NCBI RefSeq assembly: GCF_001729485.1
Contig: NZ_CP017157.1
Coordinates: 1 to 64,000 of the forward strand
Length of the DNA: 64,000 bases
Source of the DNA: Streptomyces lydicus
Lineage (GTDB): Bacteria; Actinomycetota; Actinomycetes; Streptomycetales; Streptomycetaceae
Reading direction: 5' to 3'
Each line of letters begins with the position of its first letter. Position 1 is the first letter of the stretch. This document shows, in pieces, positions 21,599 to 29,158 of the stretch. A program made the translations under genes and the position numbers. Under the pieces are notes generated by a model. It saw nothing but the letters and a program-made list of their open reading frames with translations, ran no database searches and was not told the origin of the DNA.

Positions 21599-21785
21599 TT
21601 GTCCACAGTGCGTGGCCGATCTTGTGCATGCTGTGCGGAACCGGTACCGCCGCCCCTCTGACCTGCATTTCCCCAGGAAGGGCAGGGGGAGAGGGAGGCC
21701 GGCGGCAGGTGCCGCCGATCACACCGGCGTCAACCTCCGGAAGGTTATCCACAGATCTTCTGAAGTTTTCCCCGGCTGTGGATAA
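21599..21785. promoter_or_regulatory. Small cluster of DnaA boxes
   Basis: Between rhomboid and crgA, which converge, lie three perfect-type boxes: TTGTCCACA (21599-21607), TTATCCACA (21745-21753) and TGTGGATAA (21777-21785, opposite strand). A weak TGTGGATGG follows at 21789-21797. No gene lies in this 235-bp spacer. Clusters of DnaA boxes outside oriC that titrate DnaA are known in Streptomyces coelicolor; whether this one corresponds is not tested here. Confidence 0.7.
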
Positions 21786-21815
21786 CCGTGTGGATGGCCT
21801 TGGGCAGGGCTTGCG

Positions 21816-22073
21816 CTACTTCCACTGGGTCGATACGCCGAAGCCCACCGCGATGAAGCCGAAGCCGCAGACGATGTTCCAGTTGCCCATGGCAGCGATC
21901 GGCAGATCCCCCTCGGACACGTAGAACATGACGATCCACACGAGCCCGATCAGGAACATCGCCAGCATCAGCGGCGCCACCCAGCCACGACCTGAGTTCA
22001 TCTTCAGGCTGGTGGTGGTCTTCGCCGGCGGCGGCGTGAAGTCGTCTTTCTTGCGGATCCGTGACTTCGGCAC
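21816..22073 (-). CDS. crgA: Cell division protein CrgA
   Basis: Small membrane protein that controls FtsZ-ring assembly at sporulation septation in Streptomyces and interacts with divisome proteins in mycobacteria. The 85-residue product begins [16 protein letters not shown], has a basic cytoplasmic N-terminus and two membrane helices (about 32-52 and 64-80) and ends in the typical STQWK. It is transcribed away from DUF881 and toward rhomboid. Confidence 0.93.
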   Translation of the reverse strand: MPKSRIRKKDDFTPPPAKTTTSLKMNSGRGWVAPLMLAMFLIGLVWIVMFYVSEGDLPIAAMGNWNIVCGFGFIAVGFGVSTQWK

Positions 22074-22097
22074 GAGGAACTCTCCTGTCGATGCGCT

Positions 22098-22137
22098 GCT
22101 CCCCCACTCGCGACGTCGCTCGAGCGGGATGGGGGGA
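22098..22137. repeat. Imperfect inverted repeat upstream of crgA
   Basis: A CCCCCACTCGC-type arm faces GAGCGGGATGGGGGG across a short spacer, followed by the shorter pair CCGCTCGG/CCGAG. The structure lies between the divergent crgA and DUF881 genes. It could be a transcript hairpin or a dispersed Streptomyces repeat; I cannot decide from one copy. Confidence 0.35.
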
Positions 22138-22289
22138 CCTCCCGCTCGGTGAAGCCGAGAGTAAGGGAACTCCCTCCGCGCGGGGGAGGTACGAGGTGCG
22201 CCAGGGTGCGGACGCGATGGGGAGCGGATTCCTTTCCCGGGCGTCAGTTAGCGTAGTGCTTCCGCGGCGTCGTAAGGAGCAAGGGTACG

Positions 22290-23060
22290 TTGAGCACTTC
22301 CGCTGACTCCTCACCTCGCCCCGGCCGGCCCCGTCTGCGGCCCGCGCGGCTGCTCACACTGGTGGTCTTCGCGCTCGCCGGGATGCTGTTCTGGCTGAGC
22401 TTCGACACCGCGCGGGGCACCAACCTCCGCTCGGACGACTCCATGCTGCGGCTGTCCGACCTCATCCAGGAACGCAGCCACAAGAACGGCGCCCAGGACG
22501 ACCGCAACGCCACCCTGCGCGAGGAGGTCGACGCCCTCGCACGGCGGGACAACGGCAGTTCCAAGGCCGAGGACGCCAAGCTCAAGTCGCTGGAGAAGAA
22601 CGCCGGCACCAAGCCCCTCTCCGGTCAGGGCGTGAGCGTCACGCTCACCGACGCCCCGCCGAACGCCACCGCCAAGATCCCGGGTGTGCCCGAGCCGCAG
22701 CCCAACGACCTGGTCATCCACCAACAGGACCTCCAGGCCGTGGTGAACGCCCTGTGGCACGGCGGCGCCAAGGGCATCAAGGTGATGGACCAGCGGCTGA
22801 TCTCCACCAGCGCGGTGCGCTGCGTCGGCAACACCCTGATCCTCCAGGGCCGGGTCTACTCCCCGCCGTACAAGGTCACCGCCGTGGGCAACCGCGACGC
22901 GCTCAACAACGCACTGACCGCCTCCCCCGCCATCCAGAACTACCTGCAGTACGTCAACGCCTACGGCCTGGGCTGGAAAGTCGACCAGCACGAGGCGGTG
23001 ACTCTTCCCGGCTACTCCGGCACAGTGGATCTCCACTACGCACAGCCTGTGAAGCCGTAG
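22290..23060 (+). CDS. DUF881 family protein
   Basis: The 256-residue product has one N-terminal membrane helix (about 20-38), a helical coiled region (about 45-110: LRLSDLIQERSH, REEVDALARRD, LKSLEKNAG) and an extracytoplasmic DUF881 domain (about 115-250; VSVTLTDAP, DLVIHQQDLQAVVNALWHGGAKGIKVMDQR). DUF881 proteins sit near division and cell-wall genes in Gram-positive bacteria; their role is unknown. The start is a TTG at 22290 with AAGGAG at 22274-22279. The first sortase begins 39 bp later. Confidence 0.85.
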   Translation: MSTSADSSPRPGRPRLRPARLLTLVVFALAGMLFWLSFDTARGTNLRSDDSMLRLSDLIQERSHKNGAQDDRNATLREEVDALARRDNGSSKAEDAKLKSLEKNAGTKPLSGQGVSVTLTDAPPNATAKIPGVPEPQPNDLVIHQQDLQAVVNALWHGGAKGIKVMDQRLISTSAVRCVGNTLILQGRVYSPPYKVTAVGNRDALNNALTASPAIQNYLQYVNAYGLGWKVDQHEAVTLPGYSGTVDLHYAQPVKP

Positions 23061-23099
23061 CCCCGCACGCCGCGGGGCGGCGGGGAGGGGCGGGGCCGA

Positions 23100-23822
23100 A
23101 TGACGGTGCGGGGCCGGACGACGGCGCGGTGGCTCGTACGGACGCTCAGCGAGATCTGCGTCACGGCCGGCACGCTCATCGTCCTCTTCGTGGTCTACCT
23201 CCTCTTCTGGACCGGCGTACGCGCCGACAGCGCCATGGACGGCGAGATCGGCAGGCTCCAGCACCAGTGGTCGGCCGGACCGGCTGTCGCCCCGGACCGT
23301 ACGCCGGCGCCCGGAGAACGCGCCGCCCCCGCCGCACGGCCCCGCCGCTACGCACCGGGCGCCTCCTTCGCCGTCATGTACATCCCGCGCTTCGGCCCGG
23401 ACTGGGCCAAGCCCGTCCTCGAAGGCACCGGCACCGAGGTCCTGCAGCGCGGCCTCGGCCACTACGGCGGCACCGCGCACCTCGGCGAGGTCGGCAACTT
23501 CTCCGTCGCCGGCCACCGCCGCACCTACGGCGACCCCTTCAAGGACTTCCCGGAGCTGCGCCCCGGCGACGCCGTGGTCCTCACCGACGGCACCACGTGG
23601 TTCACCTACCGCATCGACAACCGGCCCTACACGACACTCCCCGGTGACATCGGGGTGATCGACCCGGTCCCCAGGAAGTCCGGCTTCAACGGCCCCGGCC
23701 GCTATCTGACGCTGACGACCTGCGAGCCGGAATGGGGCCACAGCCACCGGCTGATCGCCTGGGCCCACCTCGACGCCACCCAACCCGTCGCCCAGGGAAG
23801 GCCATCGGCTTTGACCGGCTGA
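23100..23822 (+). CDS. Class E sortase (first of three)
   Basis: The 240-residue membrane transpeptidase has an N-terminal helix (about 18-38) and a sortase beta-barrel with the catalytic triad visible as His139 (SVAGHR), Cys208 (TLTTCEP) and Arg217 (HSHRLI). Class E sortases of high-GC Gram-positives cleave LAxTG-type signals (chaplins in Streptomyces). Compared with the other two, this copy differs around the active site (TLTTCEP rather than TLTTCTP, and a Trp-Gly-His loop), so it may use other substrates. An ORF for a 58-residue membrane protein follows. Confidence 0.88.
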   Translation: MTVRGRTTARWLVRTLSEICVTAGTLIVLFVVYLLFWTGVRADSAMDGEIGRLQHQWSAGPAVAPDRTPAPGERAAPAARPRRYAPGASFAVMYIPRFGPDWAKPVLEGTGTEVLQRGLGHYGGTAHLGEVGNFSVAGHRRTYGDPFKDFPELRPGDAVVLTDGTTWFTYRIDNRPYTTLPGDIGVIDPVPRKSGFNGPGRYLTLTTCEPEWGHSHRLIAWAHLDATQPVAQGRPSALTG

Positions 23823-23903
23823 CCCCCCTGCGCCCGCCCTCGCCCCTTACTCTGGTGTCGCAATCGACATCGTCATCGGCATCGGCAAGGGGACAGCGAC
23901 AGC

Positions 23904-24080
23904 ATGTACGGCTGGATCTGGCGGCATCTGCCGGGCAACACGTGGGTGAAGGCGCTGATTTCACTGGTGCTCGTGCTGGCGGTCGTCTTCGTACTCTTCC
24001 AGTACGTCTTTCCGTGGGCGGAGCCGCTGCTCCCCTTCAATGACGTCACCGTCGACCAAGGGATGGCAGCCGTCCGATGA
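23904..24080 (+). CDS. Small single-pass membrane protein (58 aa)
   Basis: Reads MYGWIWRHLPGNTWVKALIS, then LVLVLAVVFVLFQYVFPWAE and a short tail (PLLPFNDVTVDQGMAAVR). A Trp-rich N-terminus leads into one membrane helix (about 16-36). The stop TGA overlaps the ATG of the glutaminase gene (ATGA, 24077-24080), so the two are translationally coupled; GGGGAC lies about 10 bp before the ATG. I recognise the arrangement as conserved in Streptomyces but know no function. It is short enough to be missed by length-filtered gene calling. Confidence 0.8.
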   Translation: MYGWIWRHLPGNTWVKALISLVLVLAVVFVLFQYVFPWAEPLLPFNDVTVDQGMAAVR

Positions 24081-24733
24081 CCGCACGGATTCTCGTCGTC
24101 GACAACTACGACAGCTTCGTCTTCAACCTCGTCCAGTACCTCTACCAGCTCGGTGCCGAGTGTGAGGTGCTGCGCAACGACGAGGTCGCGCCCCGGCACG
24201 CCCAGGACGGCTTCGACGGGGTGCTGCTCTCCCCGGGCCCCGGCACACCCGAGCAGGCCGGCGTCTGCGTCGAGATGGTCCGGCACTGCGCGGACACCGG
24301 CGTCCCGGTCTTCGGCGTCTGCCTGGGGATGCAGTCGATGGCGGTCGCCTACGGCGGGGTGGTGGACCGCGCGCCCGAGCTGCTGCACGGCAAGACCTCG
24401 CCGGTCCTGCACGAGGGCGTCGGCGTCTTCTCCGGTCTGCCCTCGCCCTTCACCGCCACCCGCTACCACTCCCTCGCCGTCGAGCCGGACACCGTCCCCG
24501 ACGAACTCCTGGTCACCTCCTGGACGGAGGCCGACGACGTCCCCGGCGGGCGGATCGTGATGGGCCTCCGACACCGTGAACTGCCGGTCGAGGGCGTGCA
24601 GTTCCACCCCGAGTCGGTGCTGACCGAATGGGGCCACCGAATGCTGGCCAACTGGCTCGTCGAATGCGGCGACACCGGAGCTGTGGAGCGCTCGACGGGG
24701 CTTGCCCCGGTGGTCGGCAAGGCCGGAGCGTGA
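24077..24733 (+). CDS. pabA: Glutamine amidotransferase, PabA/TrpG type
   Basis: Class I glutaminase component of aminodeoxychorismate (folate) or anthranilate (tryptophan) synthase; it supplies ammonia to a chorismate-binding partner that is not in this window. The 218-residue product shows the oxyanion motif SPGPGTP, the nucleophile Cys82 (GVCLGMQ) and the His177/Glu179 pair (FHPES). Which partner it serves cannot be told from sequence. Its ATG overlaps the upstream small membrane gene and its stop overlaps the next sortase start (GTGA), so a metabolic subunit is co-translated with sortase genes. Confidence 0.9.
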   Translation: MTARILVVDNYDSFVFNLVQYLYQLGAECEVLRNDEVAPRHAQDGFDGVLLSPGPGTPEQAGVCVEMVRHCADTGVPVFGVCLGMQSMAVAYGGVVDRAPELLHGKTSPVLHEGVGVFSGLPSPFTATRYHSLAVEPDTVPDELLVTSWTEADDVPGGRIVMGLRHRELPVEGVQFHPESVLTEWGHRMLANWLVECGDTGAVERSTGLAPVVGKAGA

Positions 24734-26169
24734 CCGCCCTGCGCCCCGAGCGTGAAGGGAGATCCTACGACCCGTACGAGCCGGAACAGCCGTACGTGCC
24801 GCAGGAAACGCACGGCCCGCAGGAGCCGAACGGACAGCCCGACGAGTTCGAGGCGGCGGTGGGACGGCTGAACGACCCGCTGAACGATCCCCTGCCCGGC
24901 CGGACGCCCCCCGCGTCCGGTACGGGCGCCCCGGCGCCCCAGGCGTCCTCCGCGCCCGGCACGGGCCGTCGGCGCCGCCACGCGGCCCCCACGCCGTCGC
25001 CCGCCCCGGCACCGCCCCCGGCAAGCGGATCGCAGGGCTCACCGTGGTTCCGCGCACAGCAGGAGCCGGTGCGACCGCCCGAGGCCCGGCCTGCTGCCCC
25101 GACCGAGCCGATACCCGAGCCCGCGGACCCACCGGTGCGAACCGCCCCGGCCGGCCGGCCCGCCGCCCGATCCTCTGCGCCCTGGCTCGACGAAGAGACC
25201 ATGGCGCTGGCGCTGCGGCAGGCCGAGAAGCGCGGCAGGCGCTCTGTTTCACGTGAAACCGATGCCGCCGTTTCACGTGAAACAGAGTCGGCCGTTTCAC
25301 GTGAAACAACGCCCCCGGCGACCGGAGGCCGCGCGGCCCGGCGCAAGGCCGCACAGGAGGCCGCCAAACGCGGCGGAAGGCGCGGCCGGCACGGCGGAGC
25401 AGCCGCCACCACATCGACCGCGGGGGCGGCCTCAGAACCGGCCTCGGTGCCCACGACCCGGCTGGAGGCCCGGCGGGCCGCCCGCGCCGCCAAGGACAGC
25501 CCGAGCCTGATCGCCAGCCGCGCGCTGGGCGAGGTGTTCATCACCCTCGGCGTGCTGATGCTGCTGTTCGTCACGTACCAGCTGTGGTGGACGAACGTGA
25601 TGGCCGAGGAAGAGGCCGGCGGCGCCGCCAACAACCTCCAGCAGGAGTGGAACAAGGGCGGCGGGGAGAAGAAGAACCTCGCGGTCGGCGAGCGCTTCGG
25701 CATCATGTACATCCCGAAGCTGGATGTGAAGGCGCCGATAGCCGAGGGCATCGACAAGCACAGCGTGCTGGACCACGGCATGGTCGGGCACTACGACAAG
25801 ACCAGCGGGGTCAAGACCGCGATGCCCTGGGACAAGAAGGGCAACTTCGCGGTCGCGGCCCACCGCAACACCCACGGCGAGCCGTTCCGCTACATCAACA
25901 AGCTCACCAAGGGCGACAAGATCATCGTCGAGACGAAGAGCTCGTACTACACGTACGAGATGGAGAGCATCCTCCCGCAGACGTCTCCGAGCAACATCAG
26001 CGTGATCGGACCCGTGCCGCCCGGCTCCGGTTTCACCGGCCCCGGCCGCTACATCACCCTGACCACCTGTACCCCCGAGTTCACCAGTACCTTTCGGATG
26101 ATCGTCTGGGGCAAGATGGTCGACGAGCGGCCGCGGAGCAAGGGCAAACCGGCAGCGCTCGGCGGCTGA
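24730..26169 (+). CDS. Class E sortase with long disordered N-terminus (second of three)
   Basis: The 479-residue product has a 260-residue cytoplasmic Pro/Ala/Arg-rich extension, one membrane helix (about 267-290), then the sortase domain with His378 (VAAHR), Cys447 (TLTTCTP) and Arg456 (TFRMIVW). This corresponds in position and motif to the chaplin-anchoring SrtE enzymes of S. coelicolor. The extension contains VSRET three times at residues 173-177, 181-185 and 189-193, because three parS sites are written into the codons. The GTG start overlaps the glutaminase stop. Confidence 0.9.
   Translation: MTALRPEREGRSYDPYEPEQPYVPQETHGPQEPNGQPDEFEAAVGRLNDPLNDPLPGRTPPASGTGAPAPQASSAPGTGRRRRHAAPTPSPAPAPPPASGSQGSPWFRAQQEPVRPPEARPAAPTEPIPEPADPPVRTAPAGRPAARSSAPWLDEETMALALRQAEKRGRRSVSRETDAAVSRETESAVSRETTPPATGGRAARRKAAQEAAKRGGRRGRHGGAAATTSTAGAASEPASVPTTRLEARRAARAAKDSPSLIASRALGEVFITLGVLMLLFVTYQLWWTNVMAEEEAGGAANNLQQEWNKGGGEKKNLAVGERFGIMYIPKLDVKAPIAEGIDKHSVLDHGMVGHYDKTSGVKTAMPWDKKGNFAVAAHRNTHGEPFRYINKLTKGDKIIVETKSSYYTYEMESILPQTSPSNISVIGPVPPGSGFTGPGRYITLTTCTPEFTSTFRMIVWGKMVDERPRSKGKPAALGG
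25245..25308. promoter_or_regulatory. parS: Triple parS (ParB-binding) array inside a sortase gene
   Basis: Three perfect copies of the core GTTTCACGTGAAAC start at 25246, 25270 and 25294, exactly 24 bp apart. The flanking bases make the outer 16-mers TGTTTCACGTGAAACC, CGTTTCACGTGAAACA and CGTTTCACGTGAAACA. They lie in the coding region for the disordered extension of the second class E sortase, about 22 kb from oriC, and encode VSRET in the same frame each time. Confidence 0.93.
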
Positions 26170-26194
26170 GCGAACAAAAAAGGGGTGCTACGCG

Positions 26195-26935
26195 GTGACC
26201 GCGACCGAAACCGATGAGGGAAGCCACCGCGCCGCGCCGCCTCCCACGCCGCGCCGCGTGCGCAGGACCATCGCCTCCATCGTCAGCGTCATCGGCGAAC
26301 TGCTGATCACGGCCGGCCTGGTCCTGGGCCTGTTCGTCGCCTACTCGCTGTGGTGGACCAACGTCCTCGCCGACAATGAGGCGCACAAGCAGGGCGACCA
26401 GGTGCGCCAGCGCTGGGCGCACAGCGGCCCCAAGGGGCCGGGGGCGCTCGACACCAAGGACGGCATCGGCTTCCTGCACGTGCCGGCGATGGACAACGGC
26501 GAGGTGCTGGTCAAGAAGGGCACCAGCAGCGAGGTGCTCAACGAGGGGGTGGCCGGCTACTACACCAAGCCGGTCAAGTCCGCCCTGCCGCAGGACAAGA
26601 AGGGCAACTTCACCCTCGCCGCGCACCGCGACGGCCACGGCGCGAAGTTCCACAACATCGACAAGCTCAAGGACGGCGACCCGATCGTCTTCGAGACCAA
26701 GGACACCTGGTACGTCTACAAGGTCTTCGCGACGCTCCCCGAGACTTCGAAGTACAACGTCGACGTCCTCAACAAGATCCCCAAGGAGTCCGGCAAGCAC
26801 AAGGCCGGCCGCTACATCACCCTCACGACCTGCACCCCGGTCTACACCTCGACGTACCGCTACATCGTCTGGGGCGAACTGGAACGCACCGAGAAGGTCG
26901 ACGCGGACCGCACCCCTCCGGAGGAGCTGCGCTAG
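26195..26935 (+). CDS. Class E sortase (third of three)
   Basis: The 246-residue product has a short basic N-terminus, a membrane helix (about 28-52) and the sortase barrel with His144 (LAAHRDGHG), Cys213 (TLTTCTP) and Arg222 (TYRYIVWGEL). It is close to the second sortase in the active-site segments and probably acts on LAxTG proteins at the outer membrane face. The GTG start lies 25 bp after the previous stop, preceded by AAAAAAGGGG. It converges with the PASTA kinase gene across a strong hairpin. Confidence 0.88.
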   Translation: MTATETDEGSHRAAPPPTPRRVRRTIASIVSVIGELLITAGLVLGLFVAYSLWWTNVLADNEAHKQGDQVRQRWAHSGPKGPGALDTKDGIGFLHVPAMDNGEVLVKKGTSSEVLNEGVAGYYTKPVKSALPQDKKGNFTLAAHRDGHGAKFHNIDKLKDGDPIVFETKDTWYVYKVFATLPETSKYNVDVLNKIPKESGKHKAGRYITLTTCTPVYTSTYRYIVWGELERTEKVDADRTPPEELR

Positions 26936-26964
26936 GGGCACCGCGCAGTACCCGCGCATGACAG

Positions 26965-26997
26965 AGCCCCGGCCGCCCTCCAAGGGCTGCCGGGGCT
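26965..26997. terminator. Bidirectional terminator between sortase and PASTA kinase genes
   Basis: AGCCCCGGC (26965-26973) pairs with GCCGGGGCT (26989-26997). The 15-nt loop contains a smaller GCCCT/AGGGC pair. It lies between convergent stops at 26935 and 27031. Confidence 0.8.
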
Positions 26998-27030
26998 TCG
27001 TCGTGAGGACGCTCAGCGGGTCGCTGCTCG

Positions 27031-29013
27031 CTAGCCTCCGAACGGTCCGCCGAAGATGCCGCCGCCACCGTCATTGCCGCCGCCACCGCCACCGATGGTG
27101 GTCAGCGTCACGGTGGCCGACTTGGGGTCGGACGGCGTGTTCGGCTGCGGGTCCTGGTTGATCACCCGGGCGTTGTCGTCCTGCGGGCCGGTGATCTGGA
27201 TGTTGGTGAAGCCGGCCTGCTGGAGCGCCTTCTTCGCATCCTTCAGCTTCTGGGTCCGCACGTCCGGCACGGGCGTCTGCGCGGCCGCCTTGCCGATCGT
27301 GAGGGTGACCGTGGAGCCGTTCTTGGCCTCCGTGCCGCCCGCCGGACTCTCGTCGATCACCTTGCCGACCTGGTTCGGGTCGGGCGTCTCCTGCTCGGTC
27401 TTGCTGACGTTGAAGCCGAGATCCTTCAGCTGCTTCTCGGCCGCCGCGGCGTCCTGGCCCTTGACGTCCGGGATCTGCTGCTTGGGCGTCGGCTGGGCCA
27501 CGACCAGCGTGATCGTCGTGTCCTTCGGCTGGTCGGTCTGCGCGTCGGGGTTCTGACGGATGACCGTGCCGGCCGCCTTGTCGGACTCCTCCGTGGTCTG
27601 CTTGACGTCCGTGAAGCCCTTGGAGGACAGGACCGACTTGGCCTTGTCGACGGTGTAGCCCGTGACGTCGGGCACGGTCACCTTCACGGCCCCGGAGCAC
27701 AGCGTCACCGTGATCGTGTCGTTCTTCGCGATCTGCGTGCCGGCGTCCGGGGACTGCTCGGTGACCTGGCCCTTCTTCTGGTTCTCGCAGGGCTTACGGC
27801 CACCCAGGGCGACCTTGAAGGAGCTGTTCACCCCCGCCTGCTTGGCCTCCTTCAGCGTCCTGCCGACGAGGTTGGGCGCGGCGAGCTTGTTGTCCTGCTT
27901 GCCGCCGCTGAACATCGCCTTGCCGATGAAGATCGCACCGACCAGGACCAGGATCGCCGCGAGCACCAGCAGGATCGTCGAGGTGTGGCTCTTCTTCTGG
28001 CCGCCGCCCCGTCGCCGGTCACCGCGGTCGTCGTAGCCGTAGCCCCCGTCGTCCGGGTTCATCGGCGGGAGCATCGAGGTCTTCGGGCCGCCGCCGTCCT
28101 GCGCGCGCAGCATCGTCGTCGGCTGGTCCTGGTCGTAGCCGACCGCGCCCAGGGCGGAGGCCGCCGCGACCGGCTGGCCGTCCAGCGCCGCCTCGATGTC
28201 GGCGCGCATCTCGTCGGCCGACTGATAGCGGTAGTCCGGGTCCTTGACCAGCGCCTTCAGGACGATCGCGTCCATCTCCGGCGTGATCTCGGGGTCGAAG
28301 TTGCTGGGCTTCTGCGGCTCCTCGCGGACGTGCTGGTAGGCCACCGCGACCGGCGAGTCACCGACGAACGGCGGCCGGACGGTGAGCAGCTCATAGAGCA
28401 GACAGCCGGTGGAGTACAGGTCGGAGCGGGCGTCGACCTGCTCGCCCTTGGCCTGCTCGGGCGAGAGGTACTGGGCGGTGCCGATGACCGCGGCGGTCTG
28501 CGTCATGGTCATACCGGCGTCACCCATGGCGCGGGCGATGCCGAAGTCCATGACCTTGACCTGCCCGGTGCGCGTCAGCATGACGTTCGCCGGCTTGATG
28601 TCGCGGTGGACGATGCCGGCGCGGTGCGAGTACTCCAGCGCCTGGAGGACGCCGGTGGTCATCTCCAGCGACCGCTCGGGCAGCAGCTTGCGGCCGGAGT
28701 GCAGCAGCTCACGCAGCGTGGACCCGTCCACGTACTCCATGACGATGTACGGGATCGAGACACCGTCGACGTAGTCCTCGCCGGTGTCGTAGACCGCGAC
28801 GATCGACGGATGGTTCAGCGAGGCGGCCGACTGGGCCTCACGGCGGAACCGGGCCTGGAAGGACGGGTCGCGGGCAAGATCCACCCGCAGCGTCTTCACC
28901 GCTACGGTGCGGCCGAGGCGGGTGTCATGCGCGAGGTACACCTCGGCCATGCCACCGCGGCCGAGCACCGAGCCCAGCTCGTACCGGCCGCCGAGGCGAC
29001 GCGGCTCTTCCAT
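27031..29013 (-). CDS. pknB: PASTA-domain Ser/Thr protein kinase (PknB-like)
   Basis: Transmembrane kinase that senses muropeptides or lipid II and controls wall growth and division. The 660-residue product has a kinase domain (about 1-275) with GRGGMAEVY, VAVKTL, HRDIKPANVML, DFGIARAMG and a Thr-rich activation loop (TMTQTAAVIGTAQY). A juxtamembrane segment and one membrane helix (about 350-372) are followed by four PASTA repeats (about 380-645) and a Gly-rich tail. It is the last gene of the fhaA-to-pknB block, 145 bp after pbpA, so it may also have its own promoter. Confidence 0.95.
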   Translation of the reverse strand: MEEPRRLGGRYELGSVLGRGGMAEVYLAHDTRLGRTVAVKTLRVDLARDPSFQARFRREAQSAASLNHPSIVAVYDTGEDYVDGVSIPYIVMEYVDGSTLRELLHSGRKLLPERSLEMTTGVLQALEYSHRAGIVHRDIKPANVMLTRTGQVKVMDFGIARAMGDAGMTMTQTAAVIGTAQYLSPEQAKGEQVDARSDLYSTGCLLYELLTVRPPFVGDSPVAVAYQHVREEPQKPSNFDPEITPEMDAIVLKALVKDPDYRYQSADEMRADIEAALDGQPVAAASALGAVGYDQDQPTTMLRAQDGGGPKTSMLPPMNPDDGGYGYDDRGDRRRGGGQKKSHTSTILLVLAAILVLVGAIFIGKAMFSGGKQDNKLAAPNLVGRTLKEAKQAGVNSSFKVALGGRKPCENQKKGQVTEQSPDAGTQIAKNDTITVTLCSGAVKVTVPDVTGYTVDKAKSVLSSKGFTDVKQTTEESDKAAGTVIRQNPDAQTDQPKDTTITLVVAQPTPKQQIPDVKGQDAAAAEKQLKDLGFNVSKTEQETPDPNQVGKVIDESPAGGTEAKNGSTVTLTIGKAAAQTPVPDVRTQKLKDAKKALQQAGFTNIQITGPQDDNARVINQDPQPNTPSDPKSATVTLTTIGGGGGGNDGGGGIFGGPFGG

Positions 29014-29158
29014 AAGCTTCTCCAGCCCTCTCCGTCAGTCCCGACCGCACCCGTGTGTGGTCCGGCGGTGTGCTGTCCGGGCTACCGTACCCGGGACGCC
29101 GCATCGGACCGGGCCGGAGCCGCAACCTGATACGTGACCGGTACTGGCATGACCCGAG

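Noticed and set aside
25873..26200. Possible fourth sortase or sortase substrate between the second and third sortase
   Set aside because: Only the C-terminal part of the second sortase and a 25-bp spacer are present; no LAxTG-type motif with a membrane tail is visible nearby.
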